DNA of 45,468 nucleotides from Chitinophagaceae bacterium (GTDB taxonomy: Bacteria; Bacteroidota; Bacteroidia; Chitinophagales; Chitinophagaceae): contig CANGFK010000003.1 in the NCBI GenBank assembly GCA_947452925.1, positions 1-45,468 on the forward strand, read 5' to 3'. Every line of letters begins with the position of its first letter. The stretch's first letter is position 1. Below are positions 41,136 to 45,468 of this stretch, one piece after another. A program made the translations under genes and the position numbers. The notes below the pieces were generated by a model, which had not been told where the DNA came from, did not search any database, and saw only the letters and a list, made by a program, of their open reading frames with translations.

Positions 41136-42284
41136 TTGAAAATGCAAGAAGATAAAAATAGTTCGGGTGTTTCAAGTCTCCCTTTAGGGACGGAAGGGTT
41201 ACGTGTAGTTATTGCAGGTGGTGGAACGGGTGGACATATTTTTCCGGCAATAGCAATTGCCAATGCGATTAAAAAGATAAATCCTTTAGTAGAAATGCTG
41301 TTTATCGGGGCAAAAGGAAAGATGGAAATGGAAAAAGTACCGCAAGCGGGATACGAGATTAAAGGATTGACGATAGCGGGTTTTAATAGGAGTTCTTTGA
41401 TTAAAAATATGGGTCTTCCTTTCAAATTGATTAAAAGCTTTTGGGAGGTTAGGAACATTTTCAAAGCTTATCAACCAACAGTAGTGATTGGTGTGGGCGG
41501 CTATTCCACTTTTCCTGTGTTGAAATACGCACAAAGCAAGGGAATTGCCACTTTCATTCATGAAAGCAACTCTTTCGCTGGAAAAAGCAATGTGTTGCTG
41601 GGAAAGAAAGCCACTAAAATATTCGTTGCTTCCGATGGAATGGAACAGTTCTTTCCTAAAAGTAAGCTACTTATTACGGGTAATCCGGTGAGAAGTGTTA
41701 TTGCTGATTCATCCATTAAAAAAGAGGAGGCAATTGCTTTTTTTGGATTGAAACAAGATAAGCAAACGGTATTGATTGTTGGGGGAAGCTTGGGTGCAAA
41801 GAGTATGAATGAGGCATTGGTTGGTTCATTGGAAAAGATAGAAAAGGCTGGTTTGCAAATAATCTGGCAAACAGGGAAGACCAACGCAGATAAGTACAAA
41901 CAAGCTGCAAATGGGAAGGATTTTATCTGGATAAATGAATTTATCACCCGAATGGAGATGGCTTATGCTGCTGCGGATATGGTAATTAGTCGTTCCGGAG
42001 CGATGGCGGTTACTGAATTGTGTGTGGTGGGCAAACCTTCCATCTTTGTTCCGTACCCCTTTGCGGCCGAAGATCATCAAACGGCAAATGCAATGGCTTT
42101 AGTAGAAAAGAAGGCTGCTTTGTTGGTAAAAGATAGTGAGGTGAATGATAAACTGGTAGATACATTAATTGCTTTATCAACAAATGAAGCATTGAAAAGT
42201 GAGTTGAAGACAAACATCAGTTCATTAGCAATCACAAATGCGGATGAAGTGATTGCAAGGGAGATTTTAGGTATTGAAGATTGA
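41136..42284 (+). CDS. murG: UDP-N-acetylglucosamine--undecaprenyl-PP-MurNAc-pentapeptide transferase
   Basis: RVVIAGGGTGGHIFPAIAIANAI, GVGGYSTFPVLKYAQSKGI, HESNSFAGKSNVLLGKKA, VISRSGAMAVTELCVVGKPSIFVPYPFAAEDHQTANA. Start may be at 41142. Confidence 0.96.
   Translation: MKMQEDKNSSGVSSLPLGTEGLRVVIAGGGTGGHIFPAIAIANAIKKINPLVEMLFIGAKGKMEMEKVPQAGYEIKGLTIAGFNRSSLIKNMGLPFKLIKSFWEVRNIFKAYQPTVVIGVGGYSTFPVLKYAQSKGIATFIHESNSFAGKSNVLLGKKATKIFVASDGMEQFFPKSKLLITGNPVRSVIADSSIKKEEAIAFFGLKQDKQTVLIVGGSLGAKSMNEALVGSLEKIEKAGLQIIWQTGKTNADKYKQAANGKDFIWINEFITRMEMAYAAADMVISRSGAMAVTELCVVGKPSIFVPYPFAAEDHQTANAMALVEKKAALLVKDSEVNDKLVDTLIALSTNEALKSELKTNISSLAITNADEVIAREILGIED
41179..41197. repeat. CCCTTTAGGG-type repeat inside the murG 5' end (arm 2)
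   Basis: TCCCTTTAGGGACGGAAGG, exact reverse complement of 41075-41093. Confidence 0.85.
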
Positions 42285-42294
42285 ATATGATTGA

Positions 42295-42357
42295 TAGAAG
42301 GCGAAGCTTTTACGGCGGAAGTTTAAGCTTTTGCGATAAAATAAGAAGCGGTTGGAG
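42295..42357. repeat. Short 21-bp-register array (array J, about 3 units)
   Basis: ATAGAAGGCGAAGCTTTTACG / GCGGAAGTTTAAGCTTTTGCG / ATAAAATAAGAAGCGGTTGGA; AAGCTT recurs at 42304 and 42325. Confidence 0.5.
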
Positions 42358-42395
42358 TCAATAAGACAAAGGGTTTTAAAGGAATAAATGAAAAT

Positions 42396-43790
42396 ATGAA
42401 CGATAGTAATAAAAATATCAGCTACTTACTAAACTCCCCTTCATGGGATGGGGGTACCATCTATTTCATCGGCATCGGTGGAATAGGGATGAGTGCGTTG
42501 GCGAGGTATTTTCATTCCAAAAATTATAAAGTAAGTGGTTATGATAGGACATCCACCGAGCTTACGAGGACTTTGGAGGCGAGTGGGATAGCTATTCATT
42601 ACGAAGAGAACTTGGATTTAGCTCCTAAAGATGCAAAAGTGATTGTGTATACTCCTGCTATTCCTGTAAATCATGCCGAGTTGGTTTATTATCAGAAAAA
42701 TGGCTATAAGGTGGTAAAGCGTAGTGACATTTTGCAATGGATTACCGAAAGTTCTTTCAATATATGTGTGGCTGGTACGCATGGCAAAACGACTACTACC
42801 ACCATGACGGGGCATATTCTCAGACATAGCGGTTATGGTTGTAACGCCTTTTTGGGTGGTATTGCTGCAAACTATCAAACTAACTTCTGGAGCGATATCA
42901 ACAACGTAGTGGTGGTAGAAGCGGATGAGTATGACAGAAGTTTTTTGAAGTTGACTCCTGATGTCGCCATTATTACAGCAATGGATGCGGACCATTTGGA
43001 CATCTATGGAACACCCGAGGAGTTTGGTAATGCCTTTATTCAGTTTTCTGAAAAGATAAAAGCGGGTGGGTTGTTAATCAGCAAATATGGACTGAGCAGA
43101 ACGGCTGAATTTACTGTTAGCAATCACCTCTCCTATAGTTATAATGACAACAGGGCTTCAGTTTATGCAAAGGACATCAAGGTAGTCAATGGTTCTTACT
43201 TGTTTGATGTGGTGTTTAAGGGAGAAACGATCAGTGACATCACTTTGAACATGGGTGGTTTGCACAACATAGAAAATGCAGTTGCGGCCATTGGGGTAGC
43301 GAAGTATTTGAACATTTCTGATGAAAAGATTAAGGCAGCTGTGGCAGATTTCAAAGGAGTAAAGAGAAGGTTTGAATACATTGTTAAGACAGAAAAGCAA
43401 GTATTGATAGATGATTATGCGCATCATCCCGAAGAATTGAGGGCTTTGATAAGTGGTATCAGGAGTTTGTACGGAACAGAGAAGTTGACCCTGATTTTTC
43501 AACCGCATCTCTATTCTAGGACAAATGATCAGGCAGCAGAATTTGGGGTTAGTCTGAGTATGGTAGATGAGGTGATTTTGTTACCCATTTATCCTGCAAG
43601 AGAATTACCTATTCCCGGTGTGACAAGCGAGATGTTGTTGGATAAAATGACAATTGCCAACAAAAAGGTGTTGGGCAAAAAGGAAATGGTAGAGTGGGTG
43701 AAAGCAAATAAACCGGGTTTGATAGTGATGGCAGGTGCAGGAGATATAGATGTGTTGGTGGGGGAAGTGAAGCAAGTGATTAGTGGTTAG
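42396..43790 (+). CDS. murC: UDP-N-acetylmuramate--L-alanine ligase
   Basis: IYFIGIGGIGMSALARYFHSKNYKVSGYDRTSTELTRTLEASGI, CVAGTHGKTTTTTMTGHIL, VEADEYDRSFLKLTPDVAIITAMDADHLDIYG, DDYAHHPEELRALI. Confidence 0.96.
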   Translation: MNDSNKNISYLLNSPSWDGGTIYFIGIGGIGMSALARYFHSKNYKVSGYDRTSTELTRTLEASGIAIHYEENLDLAPKDAKVIVYTPAIPVNHAELVYYQKNGYKVVKRSDILQWITESSFNICVAGTHGKTTTTTMTGHILRHSGYGCNAFLGGIAANYQTNFWSDINNVVVVEADEYDRSFLKLTPDVAIITAMDADHLDIYGTPEEFGNAFIQFSEKIKAGGLLISKYGLSRTAEFTVSNHLSYSYNDNRASVYAKDIKVVNGSYLFDVVFKGETISDITLNMGGLHNIENAVAAIGVAKYLNISDEKIKAAVADFKGVKRRFEYIVKTEKQVLIDDYAHHPEELRALISGIRSLYGTEKLTLIFQPHLYSRTNDQAAEFGVSLSMVDEVILLPIYPARELPIPGVTSEMLLDKMTIANKKVLGKKEMVEWVKANKPGLIVMAGAGDIDVLVGEVKQVISG

Positions 43791-43811
43791 TTATTAGTTG
43801 TTAGTGGGTTG
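43777..43811. repeat. Heptamer array overlapping murC stop and ftsQ start (array K, 5 x 7 bp)
   Basis: TGATTAG TGGTTAG TTATTAG TTGTTAG TGGGTTG. Confidence 0.7.
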
Positions 43812-44840
43812 AGGAATCATTTTATCATTCAAATTATTAAATCATACTTTAAGTTGAACTGGAAGAAAACGATAGTACAGGTTTTATGGCTGCTTTTAGG
43901 AGTAGGTGCTATTGTATTGTTCGGTGCGGCGATGATTCAGAAGAATCACAAGGTTCTTGCTGACATAAAAGTAGAGATTACTGGCGCGGATGAGCATCTG
44001 TTTATTGATGAAAAAGATGTTAAGGACTTGATTAATGAGCATTCAAATTTAGTGAATAAGAAGGTGAATCAGATTGATTTGAAAGCGATTGAAACTGAAC
44101 TGGAAAAGACACCTTGGGTGAAGAATGCAGAACTGTTTTTTGATAATAACCAGGTATTACAAGTGAGGATTGAAGAAAGACAACCTGTTGGTAGAGTTTT
44201 TACAGCAACAAGTAGTTCTTTTTATGTGGATAGCAGTGGAGTTAGATTGCCTTTGAGTGATAAGCTGAGTGCTAGAGTACCGATGTTCACCAATTTCCCA
44301 AGCGACAAGGAAGTGATGGCTTCATCGGACAGTGAATTGCTGAAAGGGGTGGTTGATATTGGCAAGTTCATTACCGCTGATAGCTTTTGGAGGGCACAGA
44401 TAGAGCAAGTTTACATTACCCCTCAAGGAACATTTGAGTTGACGCCAACTGTTGGCAATCAGACAATCGTTTTTGGTGATGGCGAAGACGTAGAAAGGAA
44501 GTTCAATAACCTCTATACTTTTTATAAGAAAGCGTGGTTGCAAAATGGGATAAACACTTACTCAAAACTGGATGTTCGTTTCGAGAATCAGGTGGTAGGA
44601 GTAAAGAGAGGAGCCGAAATAAGTGTTGCAGATACTGCAAAAGCAAATGCTGCTATTCAGGCATTGATGATTGGCAAGGCAACAATGTCAACAAAAGCAA
44701 CTATGCCAGCGAAAGATTCTAGTAGTACATCGAAAGAGAAAGGGAAAAATAATTTGAAAAGTAGTTTAACTCAAAATAATAAAAAGAGAAGTAATCCGTT
44801 CTCTATAGTGAAGAAGTCTAGCCCGCTAAAAAATAATTAG
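43809..44840 (+). CDS. ftsQ: FtsQ-like cell division protein (POTRA)
   Basis: N-terminal TM; IKVEITGADEHLFIDEKDVKDLI, IDLKAIETELEKTPWVKNAELFFDNNQVLQVRIEERQPVGRVF. TTG start at 43809 is the best candidate seen. Confidence 0.88.
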   Translation: MRNHFIIQIIKSYFKLNWKKTIVQVLWLLLGVGAIVLFGAAMIQKNHKVLADIKVEITGADEHLFIDEKDVKDLINEHSNLVNKKVNQIDLKAIETELEKTPWVKNAELFFDNNQVLQVRIEERQPVGRVFTATSSSFYVDSSGVRLPLSDKLSARVPMFTNFPSDKEVMASSDSELLKGVVDIGKFITADSFWRAQIEQVYITPQGTFELTPTVGNQTIVFGDGEDVERKFNNLYTFYKKAWLQNGINTYSKLDVRFENQVVGVKRGAEISVADTAKANAAIQALMIGKATMSTKATMPAKDSSSTSKEKGKNNLKSSLTQNNKKRSNPFSIVKKSSPLKNN

Positions 44841-44865
44841 ATTGACATTGTATAAAAATAAGATT

Positions 44866-45468
44866 ATGAATAACAACGAGTCGCCAATAATTGTAGGATT
44901 GGATATTGGAACAACAAAGATTGCCGTAATAGCAGGACGTAAAAATGAGTTTGGCAAACTGGAAATCCTAGGTTTTGGACGCTCGGAAAGTAATGGGGTT
45001 CAGCATGGAAAAGTGTTGAATATAGACCATACAATCAAGGCAATTCATCAGGCTATAAAGAACTGTGCTGACAATACACCAGAATTGGAAATCAATGAAG
45101 TTTATGTTGGTATTGCAGGGCATCATATAAAAAGTATTCAAACTCGTGGCGATTTAGTGAGACAAGATCCTGAGTTGGAGATTCAGCGTCATGAGATTGA
45201 GATGCTTATCAGCAATCAAAAGAAAACTTTTATTCCTGCAGGTGATGAAATTATTGAGGTAATCCCACAAGATTACACAGTAGATAATATCACCAACATC
45301 AAAGACCCTATCGGATATAATGGCGTTAAGGTGGGAGCAAACTTCCACATCATTACTGGTGACAGAAATGCGATTAAAAACATTAAACGCGCTATCGATA
45401 AGAGTTCTTTGAGTACCAAAGATTTAGTGTTGCAACCGCTTGCAAGTGCGAGTGCTGTAATGTCTGAA
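44866..45468 (+). CDS. ftsA: Cell division protein FtsA, partial (runs off the right edge)
   Basis: ATG at 44866, open for 201 codons: MNNNESPIIVGLDIGTTKIAVIAGRKNEFGKLEILGFGRSESNGVQHGKVLNIDHTIKAIHQAI...VYVGIAGHHIKS. Confidence 0.95.
   Translation, partial: MNNNESPIIVGLDIGTTKIAVIAGRKNEFGKLEILGFGRSESNGVQHGKVLNIDHTIKAIHQAIKNCADNTPELEINEVYVGIAGHHIKSIQTRGDLVRQDPELEIQRHEIEMLISNQKKTFIPAGDEIIEVIPQDYTVDNITNIKDPIGYNGVKVGANFHIITGDRNAIKNIKRAIDKSSLSTKDLVLQPLASASAVMSE

Overview
45.5 kb of a Bacteroidota-like chromosome; the gene content and order would suit Chitinophagaceae, but taxonomy is inferred only. Left to right: a partial membrane sensor kinase and a GH43 glycosidase; a surface-polysaccharide cluster (flippase, DegT aminotransferase, WbqC, a putative circularly permuted ATP-grasp, several glycosyltransferases, a beta-helix protein); housekeeping genes (UbiD-family, YeiH, phosphoesterase, MiaE, BioF-like, RocD, YwqK/TPR protein, AtpC/AtpD, TsaB, ArsR plus MBL-rhodanese, AraC); then a long dcw operon mraZ-rsmH-ftsL-ftsI-murE-mraY-murD-ftsW-murG-murC-ftsQ-ftsA. 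The most unusual signal is in the gaps between genes. At least eleven intergenic loci carry short-period arrays built on a 7-bp or 21-bp (3x7) register. Unit sequences differ from locus to locus while the register and quasi-palindromic architecture recur (often a 14-bp palindromic core plus a 7-bp linker, or heptamers in one orientation followed by heptamers in the other). One array uses a 41-bp unit that splits roughly 20+21. Six of the arrays sit at consecutive junctions of the dcw operon. I do not recognise an established family that matches; filamentous-cyanobacterial STRR heptamers are the closest analogue I know. Other signals: a 10-bp-phased four-repeat candidate MraZ operator, a phased DnaA-box-like cluster just upstream of it, a dispersed CCCTTTAGGG repeat read into the ends of ftsW, murG and murC, two CACATAG-type repeats flanking yeiH, a 58-bp perfect palindrome, and a long hairpin whose arm differences are mostly G.U-compatible. 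All calls come from reading the sequence by eye; no database search was run.
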